Source of the DNA: Odiellus spinosus
Taxonomy: Eukaryota; Arthropoda; Arachnida; Opiliones; Phalangiidae
Direction of reading: 5' to 3'
NCBI GenBank assembly: GCA_963920705.1
Contig: CAWUCO010000183.1
Coordinates: 183,507 to 247,506 of the forward strand
DNA: 64,000 nucleotides
Under the pieces are notes generated by a model, which did not search any database, was not told where the DNA came from, and was given only the letters and a program-made list of their open reading frames with translations. Each line of letters starts with the position of its first letter. Within the stretch, counting starts at the first letter, position 1. A program made the position numbers and the translations under genes. This document shows positions 1 through 10,960 of this stretch, in pieces.

Positions 1-274
1 TTTATGAAGAATTGAAACATTTCAGTATAGGTTATTTTACAATTTTGAATACTATATTTAAATTATTTGGTCAATCAACATTAAATTTTGAGCGGGGTAA
101 CTGCCCCATGATGGACACTTCTCTCCTTTAACATTAACACCTAACCTAATAGACGTGCTGATTACATCAAAGAAAATAATAGCTCTGCATTTATAGGAGA
201 GGATCAAAGACATTACCATCATTTAAATCGAGCATTCGTTAAAAACGATTAATATTCGTTTAATAACGTTTAAT
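1..274. other. AT-rich non-coding edge
   Basis: No coding signal seen. It ends with a 17-bp direct repeat (251-267, aatattcgtttaataac) that recurs at 2712-2728 just outside the right end of the neighbouring TIR element. Confidence 0.5.
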
Positions 275-2711
275 GGGGGCAATTCTCCAACTTTTCTGGA
301 TATTATCGTAAACGATAAGTGATAACTTTACCGGGCGGGACCTTATCGATCGTTCGCTAAATCGGTATTCTCTAACTCGCGCGCTCGATTTACGATAAGG
401 AATAGTACGGTAACTCCAAAAACGGTAAAAACCGCACGTGCGATAAAAAAAAACTTTTTTCGTTAGGCTTAGCTCTAGAATGAAAACGTTTTACTAAGTT
501 TTATTTCATTTTCATTCAGATTTATAGGATCCTTGGAATTGATTTAAATGAGAAAAAAAATTAAAGAAACAGAAAAGAAAGCTAATTTTAAAGCCATTCT
601 AAACTAATTAATAATTATTGAATTTGATATGAAACTTTGCTTTAAACGAGGCTAAAGATGAAGGATTTTCAAGTATGAATGTGAACTCTCTTAAACTTTT
701 ATTTAGCCTCATCCACACAGATAATATTGAAGTACTTAATATAAAAATTGATTCTTTAGTTTTAATTTGAAATAAGTATGTATTTACAGACTAGAAATGC
801 GATGGAGAGAGTGCTTAGAAAAGGAACAGTAGAATTAGTTGCAACTACCATATGTAAGAGGTTTAAAAAGCAAGCGATAAAATGATTTTATTAAAATTGT
901 TTTTATTCAAAGTGATTCGCATTAATGTTACACAAAGTACATTTTATTCACTGTTACAAGAATTATTAAACCGGCTGAGGTACAGCTTTTTTTCAATTAA
1001 CACGGAGAAAAAATTTAAATCAGGAAATGTATTTCAAAAACAAGTTTACGGATAAATTCAACATACCTATAGTCTTTCGCATCCTTGGAACCACCTAAAT
1101 TAGCCTATTGACAGCCACTTAAATTGAATATCACTCATCTTTGAAAATATAGTCCCACCAAAAATACACAGCCACTATTTCTAAATTCTAGCCGCCAATC
1201 TGTCACCGAAGCATGAAGGAGGATTACAGTTCTTTTTTTTTTGTTTACTTAAAAAAAACCTTAGCTTTTTTTGAGATTTTTTTTTTTTTTTTTTTTTTTC
1301 TAAATATAGGCGAAAAGCGTCATTGACATAAACGACGGTAAATTCCCCCTAGAGTTTTCAGCACGTACAAAGCTGGGATACACCTAATTTTTAGCGAAAT
1401 AAAGGGAATAGCAAAGTGCGTTTTGTAAAATACTATCAGGGAATTTCTCGCGTAGCCCGCGGGTGGTCGAAGGGTTCGGGGTGAGGGATCAGCGGACCAT
1501 TCTCGGAAAATACGAAAATACCAATGCGCGTGAACTATTTTTTTTGGTGGTTCCAAGGCTGCGAAAGACTATAGCTAGAAGTTCTAATTGCCCTTGCAAA
1601 ATTATTAATGTTTGCGAGTGACACGGGTATTTTGTAACGAAACATGGCAATTCTTGATAAATGTCCAACTTCTTCAAAATCGGTTGCGGTATGAAAAATA
1701 TTTTCGAAATTTAGCTTTCCAAAAGTCATGAAAAATATTTTAGATCTATACACCGAGAGTTCCGTAGTTTTATCCCGTTTATTTATACGGTATTCTTGGC
1801 TTTTTAAATTTTAAGCGTAGAAACAGTTTGGTTGCGGGATCTCTTTCACATTCCTAGCAAATTTACTGTCAGTGGTACTAGTAGAATTTCCTACGGTATC
1901 TGGTATCCAACTTTTAAATCGTGATAAAATTCAGCAGAAAATCAACGTACGCAACTCTGAAAAATGATTAGCGTGATACTTAGCTACGTAGAAATCAAAA
2001 AGGTTGAGCGACGTACTGAGTTTTGAAATCACAAATATACTTTAAGAATAGAAATAATACTTTAAGAAAATGAAACTCAGGCAATCGTTCTACCATTTAC
2101 ATATGAATAGAGAGAATATGAAATATCAAATTGGTACAGTGATGCAAGGCTTACCTTAATAGTATCGAGGTCTTTCGAGGATCAGAATTCCTAGGACTAT
2201 ATGCTCTGGCTTGACGAACAGATTATTGAATTAGATACTCGGGAGAGTTTAAAACCTTTATCATGATCTCGTAAAACGTTCTCTCCGCGAAATATTCGTC
2301 GATTTTTATTTATTTCGAGCCTTCGGCGCAAATTCGTTCGTTCGCTTGGCTGCCATTTTAGCGGAAATGTAACGAAGGTCGCCACCTAGCGTTTTTTATT
2401 TGAAATAAGATTGAAGCCGCGAAATTCAAACGCGTATTTTTACAAGTATTTGTTTGTTGAAGCCTATCAATTCTAAAAATGATCTAAAAACGCTGAATTA
2501 TAGAAATAATGGATGTTTTTTCTTCGTTCGATAAGAGTTACCGACAGCAAATACCCTGTTGTTAAGTTATCGGGTGGTTATCGTATCTCGCGCTCGATAA
2601 TTTCACGTTTGGAAGTTAGAGAATACCATTTTTTGATAACTTATCACATTTACGATAAAACCGGAGTTATCGTATGCGCGTGCACGATAAAAAAGTTAGA
2701 GAATTGCCCCC
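275..2711. mobile_element. Non-autonomous DNA transposon with diverged TIRs of about 200 bp
   Basis: The left end begins gggggcaattctcc and the right end finishes in its near-exact inverse (agaattgccccc). Both inner arms carry further inverted matches, such as ggtattctctaac and several ACGATAA/TTATCGT-type words. A 17-bp direct repeat lies outside both ends, separated from the left end by 7 bp. No transposase was recognised inside; the minus-strand open frames at 1320-1753 and 2197-2385 are short, overlapping and lack domains. A second TIR element (1067-1574) is nested within. Superfamily not assigned. Confidence 0.6.
1067..1574. mobile_element. Nested MITE-like element, ~27-bp TIRs
   Basis: ctatagtctttcgcatcc at 1067 continues to ttggaaccacc, and the inverse runs ggtggttccaagg to ctgcgaaagactatag, ending at 1574. 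One or two mismatches separate the arms. The ~508-bp interior has no recognised protein; short minus frames across it are not convincing genes. Confidence 0.65.
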
Positions 2712-3020
2712 AATATTCGTTTAATAACAATTACAAAATTTACTATTCACACAGCAATGCAATATACCCAAGAGAGGCGTGTCTAGAAACAAATTATAAA
2801 TCTAAAGAAAATATTTACTTGTTTGGCTGCAGATGAAGTACTTCCTTGAATATCAACATATTGTTTAAAGGGATACTATTAGCTGAAATGAAGTATTTTT
2901 TATCTAATTCCTCATGAAAAACTATGTCCCCCTGATTTTTTTCATAATTTTTGACGAAGAAATTCTATAAGAAAAGATTTTTTAAAGTTTGATATCGTAA
3001 ACATGTGTTTGAATTTCTCA

Positions 3021-3540
3021 CTGTTGCCAAGAGGCCAATCAGCGGACGTAAAAAAGACGGCGACTCTCACGAGCTTTTACATAATTGTGATTTAGTCTAG
3101 TCGAGCGTTTCACCGAAGATAAGGGTTAAGTCATTTTAGCGTCAATAAATATTATGTTTTACCTGATCTTTACGAAGACGAGCTCTGTCCATTAATTTTG
3201 AGATCAATTTCCTAATGTGTTACCTGTTAGCTCGTTCACATTCTTTTTATTTTTAAACGTGGGTAATTTTAAGACGGGGAAATTGAGTCGGATTCAATTT
3301 TCCCATTGAAAACCTAAGCCTTGTCTGAATCTCCCGCGTAATTTTAAGTTGTATTTTTCACGAGATTTGAAAATTAGCGCGAGCGCCTAAGCGCGTGATC
3401 GAGGACGCTATGGTTTAGGCTAGTATAAGCAATAGTGTAATACCTAACGCGTAGTGATAGGTAATGTTAAACCTGGCTTACCGTTGCTTACTATTCTTAG
3501 ACACTCTTTAGAAGTGCTCTAATTGGCCTCTTGGCAACAG
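3021..3540. mobile_element. 520-bp MITE with perfect 19-bp TIRs
   Basis: CTGTTGCCAAGAGGCCAAT at 3021-3039 has its exact inverse complement at 3522-3540. Similarity stops abruptly inside the arms, as in short TIR elements. No clear target-site duplication is visible. The interior is non-coding. The phrase aaattgag...aacctaagcc near 3280-3320 resembles part of the foldback at 18187-18693. Confidence 0.7.
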
Positions 3541-3642
3541 TTTAAAAATCCGCTCCCACAGCTAAGCCTAACGAAGTTTTAAAAAATGAATGCTAGCCGA
3601 AATAATTTTTTAAAAATTGTGAAAAAATTCAGGAGGTTATAT

Positions 3643-6600
3643 TTAAATACAAGGAATCAGGGTAAAAATTAATTTCGGTGTGAAATTTTCAGCTAATAAT
3701 CTTCCTTTAAGTTTTCTGATCTGAATTGGCTTCAAAATAGCTTTGTCAATATCGTCTTCAGTGATGAGGTGAAACTCTGATGGATTTTCAACACCTATGG
3801 ATATTAGATTGTCGAGAAGCTTCTCTAATGATGAGGGATTTTTTGACAGGTGTGGCAATGCCAGAAGTAAATGAGTTTCAAATAGCTTTTTTTGGGTCTG
3901 TCTCCATAATTTCAGTCATCTGAAAGCAGTTAAACAACTTCTTAAATGTTATTTTTAATGGATTAATCATGCAACATGATTTCTAAATTGACCTCGAACA
4001 TTTTTTAAATCTAAGAATGCGAGTTGACAACTAATTGATCCCTTCGAGTGTGATTTATTCGATGCTTTAATGAGATACAGTCCTTTCCATTAAATCTGTA
4101 CATCGGTAAAGGATAGAAGTCGGCTGCTTCTTTCAGGGGTATCATAGTTGATTCATTCAGTTCAACCATTTCATAAACACCCAGTGTGTAACTGGGCATG
4201 GAGGAAAATCTTCCCGATATTAAATATACCTCATCTCTTTTGACTATGAAAGTCTCAATTTTTCCCAATAAAATTTCATCTTCGGAGTTGTCAATAACAA
4301 TAATATGACCAACTGTGTACTTTGTTCCCAAGCTTGGGAATGCAAACGCTATTTAGATCATTAATATGAAATCTGGTCGCGGCTTCTTTAATATTTGCCT
4401 CACAGAAATATTTCGGGGAAAAGGTGCTAGATGCACGAAAATTAAAATCCAAAACTAGACCAAAATACGATCCACTTGATAAATAGGCTTGAAGCTTTTG
4501 GTGCTTTTCCGCAAGGGATTTTGTGGGATTTATGAAATTTTTGGATTGCCTGGCACACTTTTTAAAAAACCCATTTTTGCTTTTAAATCTTAGGGTAAAA
4601 ACCCTTAATAACGGCCCAAAATCCAATATTAACTCTGGATAATGAGAAAAGACGTAATGATGTTTTGGCTTCAGTCTATAGCTTGGAAAGCATTCCATTA
4701 AATCTGTTTTATATTGGTCTAGGAGCAATATAAGAATAGCTACTTCATCCTTCGATATTTTAGGAGCACATATGAATTCTACAATTAATTTTAATTGTAA
4801 ATAAAGGGACCAAACTGAATCAGAGGCATCTTTCACATTTTCCCCTATGATCAAAGATAGCATTCTAATCATGCACCAATTTTGAGATGCGTTTCCAGTA
4901 AGCTTTGAACTATTAGCTGTTTGTGGGCATAGTTTGTTATTAGCGTCACTCCCGATAAACTTGAAATGGCTAATTAAATAATAGAGGTGGGGCAAAGTGA
5001 ACCATTTTTTAACTTTAATAAAGTTATTCAAGAAAAGACTAAGGTCGTAAGCTACTATACCCTCAAAAAGATCGTGAGCCAAACAGGGCGGTAATCCAGG
5101 ATTGCACTCATGAAAGGCTTTCAAAACATTAAATGGTGATTTATTTTTAATTCCCTTTGCCATGTCGAGGTTTCTCGTAGTCAGCTCCAGTATAGCAGAC
5201 TCGTAACTTTCGACCGACCGTTTTGCAGAATCCACATCTTTTTCTATATCAGCTAGGTTAATTTCGCAATAACGACATATATTACCACTACTAAACCGGA
5301 GCTGAAAGCCTCCCACTTCACGAGATCCAAGATTATCCCCTACGAGGCAGAAAAGATTGACTCCCACATTTTCTCCATTCTCTAGCTCTATTCCATTTTT
5401 TCCAAATCTTTTAGATCTTCCACTAGCTTACTGAAATATTTTTCTACGCCTATTTTTTTTCACATCTTTTTCTCTGCAAAGAGATATTAATTGACTATGG
5501 TCAATATTTGACATTTCCGGCGGGAAATTCAATAGGGTATAATATACTCCTATTAACTTATTCTTTGCTCTAGCAGAGCCTAATGGATTAACCGTCTGGA
5601 TTGCATCTTGAAATATAATTAAATTTAGGGATTTTTTGAAAAGCATGGATTATTGCTATAGACTTTACCATCAGTTATATCTTCAAGCACATTATTAGAG
5701 CCTTTCTTGTAAGTGGGTTTTGGAAATTTAAGAATTTTTGCTACTTCCTTGTTGAAAATGAATGTTTTAAGAGAGGGTTTTACAGGAACATAATGGTAAA
5801 CAAGTTTTTCGCCTTCGTGGTACCCAAGTAAAATACTTACAGGGGATACATAGTTCAAATGGGATTGGTTAAACCTTTTACGATAGTAGTCAGTTTTAGA
5901 GGAGTGGTTCATTTTCCATAGCAAGTCACATTCTTTAAAATCAAACAAAATATCCAATATTAAATTTTCATGAAGTCCCTTCTCAGTTAGTTTGACTCTT
6001 AGTATTCTATCGGTGTACTCAGATTCAAGTTCTTTCAAAGACTGAAACTCTTGAATAATAGTTTGGATGGTGGATATAGGAATTAATTTTTTGGTTTCTA
6101 ACTTAAGATAAAATAGCTCTAAGTTCCTCGCAAAAAGTGTCTCAGGATCAGTACTATCACAATCACCAACATTTTGGTTAAAAGAGTCATCTTCACCACT
6201 TCTATTATCAAAAAAAATGTTAGAAGGGCTATTAGCATTGGGTTTTTCAGGGGAAGCTAATAGTGTTTCCACATTTAAATTTACATTTTGGGAGGTTCAT
6301 TTTCTTTTTATGATTTCTTGACAAATGTGAAGAAAACGAAGATACTAAGGTGAAAATTTTAAAATTTTTGCACTTGAAAGGGCACGTCACAACCAGCCCT
6401 TGATTTATATGAGATTTTAGATGCTTCAGAAGATACTTGAAATCTTTAAACTCCTTCAGGCAATCCCCAGCATAACATCGATAATACGCTAATTCTACGG
6501 GGGATACTAAATTTATATCTACAGAGTCGTTCACAGCGCATTGTTTTTTTCTTGTGTTGCCTTTGACAATGACTTTTAAGAGAGTTATGATTTGAAAGCT

Positions 6601-6733
6601 TGTGTGTACACGAGCCGAAACCACAAGGATATTCAAGATTTGGCACATTTTGATGAAGTTTATAATGTTTGATGTAATTTTCAATTTTCTCGAAAGTAGA
6701 ATTGCATACACTGCACTTCCTTATGCCGTTCAT
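3643..6733 (-). pseudogene. C2H2 zinc-finger transposase-like gene, broken by frameshifts
   Basis: Read on the minus strand, an ATG at 6733 opens two C2H2-type fingers (CSVC...H, then YPCGFGSC...H), and two more follow in another frame (6620-6300). Next come 6272-5625 and 5646-5428 (motif VNPLGSARAKNKLIGVYY), 5367-4291 (motif PPCLAHDLFEGIVAYDL), 4331-4011, and a C-terminal piece 3858-3643 that looks like a SAM-type helical domain. A probable acceptor (ctgctttcag) lies near 3918. These motifs occur in a group of animal transposon-derived proteins related, I believe, to the CMC/EnSpm supergroup; the HDLFEG aspartate could be catalytic. At least five changes of frame separate blocks that look co-linear, most at runs of A/T. 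It is a decayed transposase, or an intact one with consensus errors. Superfamily assignment is uncertain. Confidence 0.7.
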
Positions 6734-7440
6734 CGATACATGAATCTATATAGTACCAGTATATTACAATAAAAGTTACGTATGAAGCTAGATGCAAGTT
6801 TCACGCAAAATAGAGGAGATTAAGTATATCGGCTCGCGATAAAAATTCTACAAGGTAAAATTCAGAAACTCGACTTCGTATGTAATGTCAAACAGTATAC
6901 ATTAAACCTAAACGCCCTCTGCGTGGATAACAAATTATCAGTTTACCCTCCCTTTAAAACATAACTTTATCTAACCTACTTTTTAATTAAATTAGCCTTT
7001 ATACAGATTACCTTTGAAACCTAACTTAACTCTTCCTGTGTGTTAAATATTTACTAAGTTATAGTTTTAATTTACCTGAAAAGAGGTCTACGAGAGGTCT
7101 AAAAATTGGTTCTACACATAAATAGGAGAGTTAGAATTTAGAATATACGTATAAATTGGCCACTCTTTCAAGCTTTACACAAAAAAGCTTGGATCGTTTC
7201 ATTCATCGAAAAAGGAAATTATGCTTAAGTAAAATAAAAATGCGTTACCTTTTATAATCAGAAGAACAAATTCAGAGCAAATTTTCTTCGCAAGTTTTTT
7301 ACTCCTAAATGAAAATAAGATAAATTCAAATATTAATTCCAATTTATAAAAGTGATAAAAAAATGATTAGCTTATTCTAAACAATTATGAGCAAATTATG
7401 AAGTATTTTAAGTAGCTAATATTAAATGAGTTCCAATTTC
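6734..7440. other. AT-rich intergenic stretch
   Basis: Upstream side of the zinc-finger transposase-like gene. No coding segment or repeat structure was recognised. Any promoter for that gene would lie in its first few hundred bases, but no convincing TATA element stands out. Confidence 0.4.
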
Positions 7441-7984
7441 CATTTAAGTAACCCTTTATATTTCCATTCAAGTAAACCTTTTCAACTTACATTAAACTAA
7501 CCCTTTAAATTTTCATTGAATAACCCTTCATTCAATAACCCTTTAAATTTCCATTCAACTAACCCTTTAAATTTCCTTTAAAGTAAACCTTTTAAACATA
7601 CATTAAACTAACCCTTTAAATTTTATTGAATAACCCTTCATTCAATAACCCTTTAAATTTCCAATCAACTAACCCTTTAAATTTCCTTTCAAGTAAACCT
7701 TTTAAACTTACATTAAACTAACCCTTTAAATTTCCATTGAATAACCCTTCATTCAATAACCCTTCAAATTTCCATTCCAGTAACCCTTTAAATTTCCTTT
7801 CAAGTAAACCTTTTAAACTTACATTAAACTAACCCTTTAAATTTTCTTTGAATAACCCTTCATTCAATAACCCTTTAAATTTCCATTCAAGTAAACCTTT
7901 TAAACTTAAAATAAACTAACCCTTTAAATTTTCATTCAATAACCCATCATTCAATAACCCTTTAAATTTCCATTCAAGTAACCC
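7441..7984. repeat. Minisatellite, ~110-bp unit, about five copies
   Basis: A compound unit built from shorter words (taaccctttaaatttcc, attcaagtaaacctttt, ttacattaaac) repeats with aataacccttcattcaataaccc recurring near 7515, 7625, 7735, 7850 and 7935. Each unit contains about four TAACCCTTTAAATTT sub-repeats, so there is a second periodicity of ~25 bp. Non-coding. Confidence 0.85.
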
Positions 7985-8058
7985 AGACATATAGACATAT
8001 ACACATACACATACACATATAGACATATAGACATATATACATATATACATATAGACAT
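7985..8058. repeat. Octamer-like microsatellite (acatatag / acatacac)
   Basis: Tandem ACATATAGACATATACACATACAC-type words. It runs straight into the left arm of the foldback element at 8059. The same word family reappears at 9917 beside the GGCGGATA minisatellite. Confidence 0.8.
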
Positions 8059-8718
8059 TAGATGAAAACCAGTTGGGCAGCCGCCCACCTAGAAGGGAGG
8101 GCTATTTGTGACAGATATTACAACTCAGAATGGACAGATATTAAATTACATCTGGCAATGGACAGATATATAAGTTTTATTACAACTCAGAATGGGCAGA
8201 TATTAAATTACATCTTTCGATGGACAGATATAATTTTTTATTACAACTTGGAATGGCCAGATATTAAATTTTCAAATCAGTGCAATTCAGCCAAACCTTT
8301 CACAAATAACTCTGCCCTTTATTTTAGTCATTCTGAATTTGTTGTACTGTCTTTTGTAACATGCATTTTTTTTGGTGAAAGGAACAATGAAATAAAAATT
8401 TAAATCATCTTGTGACATACTACGATATGAAACAGAAAATATTTATTTCAAAGGGCTGAGTTATTTGTGAAAGGCTTGGCTGAATTGCACTGATTTGAAA
8501 ATTTAATATCTGGCCATTCCAAGTTGTAATAAAAAATTATATCTGTCCATCGAAAGATGTAATTTAATATCTGCCCATTCTGAGTTGTAATAAAACTTAT
8601 ATATCTGTCCATTCTGAGTTGTAATAAAACTTATATATCTGTCCATTCTGAGTTGTAATATCTGTCACAAAGAGCCCTCCCTTCTAGGTGGGCGGCTGCC
8701 CAACTGGTTTTCATCTAA
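8059..8718. mobile_element. Foldback element with ~260-bp inverted arms
   Basis: The left arm (about 8059-8325) and right arm (about 8450-8718) are nearly exact inverse complements. Outer words are gatgaaaaccagttgggcag and its inverse, and inner words are cctttcacaaataactctgccc and its inverse. Each arm holds tandem copies of a ~55-bp motif (acagatatta...acaactcagaatgg); the right arm has one copy more. The 113-residue open frame across the left arm (8062-8403) is a by-product of the repeat. The inner motif also forms the stem of the foldback at 47671-47868, so the two belong together. Confidence 0.85.
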
Positions 8719-9209
8719 TATCTGTCCCTTTAAAGAAACTCGTGTGATAAAAAGCATTCAAAAAATATTGAACGATGTTTGCATGCGCACCAAATTCAAA
8801 TATCAGTTTCATTATCTATTCAAAAAGCGCGGATATCTTCTTAAAATAAGATTGTTACAAATTTAAAATATTTAAAAATCCACTTTCATATCCCTTTAAA
8901 ACACGCGCTTCCTTATCCCTTTTCAAGGCTTTTAGAAACCTTGGGCCTCTTGCCATCTTCCTTCTCCGAGCATAGAGTGGCGCCTTCTAACTTTAGTCAT
9001 AGTTTAAATAATTAAATTTATTTTGAATTTATAATTTTATTTAAATAACATATTATAATATTCGAAGACGAATGATATTTTATTATATAATTTATTTAAA
9101 CAATAATTAAAGTTAAAAAAAAATATGGTAAAACAAATATAGTAAAACATTAGCTTAACGCCGCTGGGCGCTGGCTGTGAGTGATAGCGCCGCGGTAGTA
9201 TCGAGTTTG
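8719..9209. other. Very AT-rich spacer
   Basis: Contains AT-only stretches (9000-9130). No coding or structured repeat was recognised. Confidence 0.4.
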
Positions 9210-9600
9210 TTTCACTAAGCCTTTGTATAACAAAATTAAACGTGATGTTACGGTATATTTAAGGCCAAATGGAAAAAATAACTTGTAAAATGCACAATTC
9301 CCACATTTTAAAATGGAAATAAACAAAAGTAACACCCATACTTAGGTATTTTGGTAAAGATATTATAATTTAAAGTATGAAAGGCGAGAAAAACGATGGC
9401 GTCAGGACGATAGCTTTCCGCGGCTCTCTGGCTTATTCTACTTACTAAATTCAGTGGGTATAAAGATAAAGGGGTGTTTTTTTCCCCATCCCAGAAAAAA
9501 TGTAGGGAGCGAAGGTCGTCTTTCAGCGCGCAGTGTAGTTTCAATCTGCTTGTTTAGCCCGGCTGTGATTCGTTTTTGTTAGAGCCACGTGAAATTTCAA
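9210..9600. repeat. Dispersed repeat, copy 1
   Basis: Shares an ordered series of words with 47874-48420: cactaagcct, aagkccaaatggaaaa, aaataaacaaaa, ggtaaagatat, attcagygggtrtaaagrtaaaggggtgt, cccagaa and a terminal ttycaaygcgtac. The two copies are clearly diverged. In both places a foldback element with the same stem motif lies upstream, which suggests one composite family. Non-coding. Confidence 0.65.
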
Positions 9601-9784
9601 TGCGTACAAACTTACCGTCTCGGTTTTTCGGGACGGTTTGTAGGAGGTAGACTCCCGTAGTAATGATGGGTTATTGAAGAGTAGGAGGTTCCTTGAGTGT
9701 CGGCGCCTTTCACGCTACCAGATTTATTAATGAGAGGGCGTAACCTCGGTACGTGATTCGTCACTTGGAAAGTGATGAACAGAA

Positions 9785-9835
9785 TAGAATTCTCCTGATT
9801 CTCCTCATCCTCCTCATTCTCCTCCTCTCCCAAAA
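9785..9835. repeat. CTCCT-rich microsatellite
   Basis: Imperfect attctcctg/attctcctc/atcctcctc units on the plus strand. The Glu/Asp-rich open frame on the other strand (9612-9833) is a translation of this repeat and not a gene. Confidence 0.75.
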
Positions 9836-9891
9836 CTCAATCTCTAAGAGAGACAAACTTTGCTGGGATTTTGGCACTATCACAAATAGCC

Positions 9892-9916
9892 AGTGTTTCG
9901 CTTTGCGCGAAACACT
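9892..9916. other. Perfect 10-bp stem hairpin
   Basis: agtgtttcgc, a five-base loop (tttgc), then gcgaaacact. It sits exactly at the left edge of the minisatellite that follows, so it may mark where the repeat expanded. Confidence 0.6.
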
Positions 9917-10087
9917 AATATAGACATATACACATATAGACATATACACATATAGACGTATAGACGTATAGACGTATAGGCGGATAGGCGGATAGGTGGA
10001 TAGGCGGATGGGCGGATAGGCGGAAAGGCAGAAAGGCGGATAGGCGGATAGGTGGATAGGCGGATGGGCGTATAGGCGTATAGGCTG
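9917..10087. repeat. 8-bp minisatellite (GGCGGATA variants)
   Basis: Begins as ATATAGAC/ATATACAC octamers, passes through GTATAGAC, then becomes GGCGGATA/GGTGGATA/GGCGGAAA and ends GGCGTATA. The gradient of variants is typical of replication slippage. It abuts the truncated end of the spliced transposase-like gene on its right. The proline-rich open frame antisense to it is an artefact. Confidence 0.9.
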
Positions 10088-10129
10088 GAACGATTTTACA
10101 ACTTCTATTTTCCAAATTAAAATTTTTAC

Positions 10130-10960
10130 CTTTGTTTTCCGTCTTTAGTCACTGCCCTAGGTCTCCTGGAGTGTTTATTGTTTTCTATGGCCGCCAATTT
10201 AAATCTTATTTGGTAACCCCAGTATCTATTACAGGATTAAATTGATACAGAAATCTCACATCAATTTTAAATATATTTCACCTTTACCCAAAAGCGATTC
10301 TCTTTGGGGCGTACATGAGTATCAAACTGTGGTAACTTTCTAGAAACCCAGTGTGCCTATGAAAGTTTTAAAAAAATTACACATTGTTTATATGTATTTC
10401 TTATTTCATCTCATGCTTACCTAAAGTTTCTGAAATACTTCATGTTTTTCAATAAGTAATTTCTCATTACTTCATTTCTTAGCTTTAGAAATGTTGGAAT
10501 GTTTGGTTTTAGCCAGGGATGCTTCTCGAGCTGCTCATCGGCTATAGGGTCATGGTCACAATGATTAAAAAGCCCAATTTCCATGTGCCACTCGTGAATA
10601 TTTAAAACGTGGTGGAGGCAAGTGAGCCACAAACCCTAAAAATTTGAATTACAACTTTAGTTCTATAAATTTTCACTTCATAATCGTATTGAAATACCTT
10701 CATAGTTAGAACATCGCCGTTGCAATTTTTACTACACCACCAGATATGATTCCTAATTTGTGGAGCCCAATGACACAATTCACGATGTTCTTTTGCTTTA
10801 AGTCCAATCTATTTAATGTTAAAAACAGTTCAGTAAGAAGACCTTATAACTAAAATATTCAAAAATGAATTACATCATTGAAGCGTTTCAAAACAATTTT
10901 TCCACCATGCCAAGTACCCCACGAATGTTTCACTCCAGGCAAACAAGAGTCCTCTTTTCC
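10130..10960 (-). pseudogene. Five-exon transposase-like gene, both ends missing
   Basis: Minus-strand exons are 10960-10874, 10810-10698, 10635-10421, 10356 to about 10285, and 10225-10130, separated by short introns (62-64 bp where measured) with GT donors and AG acceptors that keep frame. In order the exons hold SWGTWHGGK, then WAPQIRNHIWWC and NCNGD, then WLTCLHHVLNIHEW with HCDHDP and WLKP, then HTGFLESYHSLILMYAPKR, then RFKLAAIENN. This is the conserved core of a transposon-derived animal protein family with D-x-WH, NHxWW, LHHVxxxHxW and HTGxLExxHS signatures. Some relatives carry an N-terminal THAP domain; I suspect a Kolobok-like origin but cannot prove it. No internal stop was seen in the spliced frame. 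The 3' end is lost at the octamer minisatellite, and no upstream exon was found. Confidence 0.75.

Noticed and set aside
7441-7984. Repeated TAACCC words resembling telomere repeats
   Set aside because: Words are embedded in a ~110-bp AT-rich unit and do not form a continuous short telomeric tandem.
8062-8403. 113-residue open frame with internal repeats
   Set aside because: Coincides with one arm of a foldback element; internal repetition mirrors the DNA motif.
9612-10115. Glu-rich and Pro-rich minus-strand open frames
   Set aside because: They are translations of CTCCT and GGCGGATA simple repeats.
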